A stretch of 6,814 nt of DNA. Origin: Thermoplasmata archaeon (GTDB lineage Archaea > Thermoplasmatota > Thermoplasmata > Thermoplasmatales > Thermoplasmataceae). The stretch lies in assembly GCA_021811525.1 (NCBI GenBank), contig JAJZOK010000003.1, positions 1 to 6,814 on the forward strand. Reading direction: 5' to 3'. This document shows positions 5,724-6,814 of the stretch, piece by piece. The translations under genes were made by a program, and so were the position numbers. Position 1 is the stretch's first letter. Each line of letters starts with the position of its first letter. Under the pieces are notes generated by a model, which was given only the letters and a program-made list of their open reading frames with translations, searched no databases and had not been told where the DNA came from.

Positions 5724-6803
5724 ATGATCGAAGGTTTCGAAGACAGGATCAGAAAGTTTGTTGACCAGAATATTCCCCTGGTGTCCCAAGGCATTTCAGT
5801 GTCCATTGACCAGGGGCACGAGAATATCCTGACCTACACCAGGGGTGAAATCCCTGAGCTTGGCTTCAGGTATACGAATGACACCGTCTACGATTTTGCC
5901 TCCCTCACAAAACCGCTCGTAACCACGACACTTGTCATGAAGTACCTTGAAAAGGGAATCCTTGGCCTTGAGGACAGCCTTGGCACACTCGGGGTCTTTG
6001 AACCAACTGAAGCAGCATCAAACTTAACTGTGAGGTCACTTATAACCCATACATCAGGCCTTCAGCCTGATTTTCCACTTTACAGGTATGGCAGTGACCG
6101 GGAATCATACCAGAAACTCATAGGTACCTTAGCTCAAAGGGCTGTCATGAATTCACAGGAAGAGTACAGCGATCTCAACTTCATTCTCCTCGGGTTCATG
6201 CTAGAAGAAATTTCAGGGAAGGGATTGGATGTACTAGCTAGAGAGGAAATATTCGATCCTCTGGGTATGAACCATAGCAGTTATAACCCTGAATTCAGCA
6301 AGGAACAAATTGCGCCCACTGAACAGACAAAGGAGAGGGGGCTTGTCTGGGGAAAAGTTCACGATGAGAAGGCTTTCTACAACCATGGCGTAGCCGGCCA
6401 CGCAGGACTTTTCAGCAACCTTGCAGATACAAGGAAGCTCATTCTTTCCATACTCGACGGGAAGATCCTATCGGATAACACAAGGGAACTCATGTGGCAC
6501 CCTCAGACACAGGATGTAAATGGGACATATGGGCTGGGATGGATTGTGAAGCAGCCTCGGCCAGTAAACCCTAGCCGTGCCTTTGGATTTTCATATTTCC
6601 TGGGTGATTATTCTCCTTTCGGAACGGTTGGCCACACGGGCTTTACGGGGCCATCAGTGTGCATTGAACCTGAAACCGGGCTATTTATTACAATATTGTG
6701 CAACAGAGTCTATCCCACCAGGGAAAATGCCAACATACTCAGGTTCAGGAGGCTGTTCCATAATCTTGTCTACAGCAACCTGTACAAAGGCAAGTTAGAT
6801 TAG
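5724..6803 (+). CDS. Serine beta-lactamase-fold hydrolase, AmiE/YbbE-like (class C beta-lactamase-related)
   Basis: This 359-aa protein has the penicillin-recognising enzyme fold motifs in order: S60-L-T-K63 (SxxK, nucleophile and base), Y148-S-D150 (YxN position, Asp in place of Asn), and H304-T-G306 (the KTG-like box). Subfamily markers are IAPTE (196-200), GKVHDEKAF (210-218), GVAGHAGLFS (222-231), GHTGFTGP (303-310) and CNRVYPTREN (326-335). I associate these with the AmiE/YbbE-like group, whose Bacillus member is an N-acetylmuramyl-L-alanine amidase in a muropeptide salvage operon. No signal peptide or membrane segment is seen at the N-terminus, so it should be cytoplasmic and act on imported substrate. 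It follows the SIS enzyme by 60 bp, which points to release of an amino sugar or amino acid from an amide or ester feeding that enzyme. A D-aminopeptidase or esterase role is possible. The stop TAG at 6801-6803 is 11 bp from the window end. Confidence 0.88.
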   Translation: MIEGFEDRIRKFVDQNIPLVSQGISVSIDQGHENILTYTRGEIPELGFRYTNDTVYDFASLTKPLVTTTLVMKYLEKGILGLEDSLGTLGVFEPTEAASNLTVRSLITHTSGLQPDFPLYRYGSDRESYQKLIGTLAQRAVMNSQEEYSDLNFILLGFMLEEISGKGLDVLAREEIFDPLGMNHSSYNPEFSKEQIAPTEQTKERGLVWGKVHDEKAFYNHGVAGHAGLFSNLADTRKLILSILDGKILSDNTRELMWHPQTQDVNGTYGLGWIVKQPRPVNPSRAFGFSYFLGDYSPFGTVGHTGFTGPSVCIEPETGLFITILCNRVYPTRENANILRFRRLFHNLVYSNLYKGKLD

Positions 6804-6814
6804 AGGGAAGCACA

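Noticed and set aside
1..6814. Mobile element, CRISPR array or RNA gene
   Set aside because: No transposase-like frame, regularly spaced repeat or tRNA-like fold was seen; the inverted repeats are intergenic and do not bound a coding cassette.

Overview
The window looks like chromosomal DNA from a euryarchaeon of the Thermoplasmata (Thermoplasma, Ferroplasma and Cuniculiplasma type). This placement is inferred from archaeal TATA elements about 20-30 bp upstream of first-gene starts, little or no leader, AGG/AGA and ATA-rich codon use, oligo-T downstream of a gene end, and the general look of the proteins. No rRNA or other marker gene is present to confirm it. There is no tRNA, rRNA, CRISPR array, transposase or integrase.

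Left half, all minus strand. Reading in the direction of transcription there is a two-gene unit: a 602-aa DHA2-type 14-TM MFS exporter (2693-4501) followed by a MarR-family regulator (2217-2696), joined by an ATGA overlap. An AT-rich gap of about 100 bp follows, with oligo-T and several inverted repeats. Next is a 14-TM oligosaccharide/lipid-linked glycan flippase of the MOP superfamily (533-2110). After only 24 bp comes a small PH-like-domain protein (1-508) whose C-terminus runs off the window.

Right half, plus strand. Divergent from the exporter is a two-gene unit: a double-SIS sugar-phosphate isomerase/deaminase resembling the isomerase half of GlmS without the glutaminase domain (4650-5663). 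It is followed 60 bp later by a serine beta-lactamase-fold hydrolase (5724-6803) whose motifs match the AmiE/YbbE-like subfamily. In Bacillus a member of that subfamily is a muropeptide amidase encoded beside a different SIS enzyme (MurQ). An archaeon has no murein, so the pairing suggests either scavenging of amino-sugar amides or peptides from bacteria, or a different amino-sugar substrate.

The 148-bp divergent region (4502-4649) holds a TATA box for each direction, a perfect 9-bp inverted repeat with a 10-bp spacer, a 5-bp inverted repeat next to the exporter promoter, and an extra half-site beside the exporter TATA box. It is the best candidate for MarR control of the exporter and perhaps of the sugar operon. 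The most interesting items are the SIS/AmiE-like pair and the two intergenic regions rich in inverted repeats. No clearly new defence or mobile system is visible.
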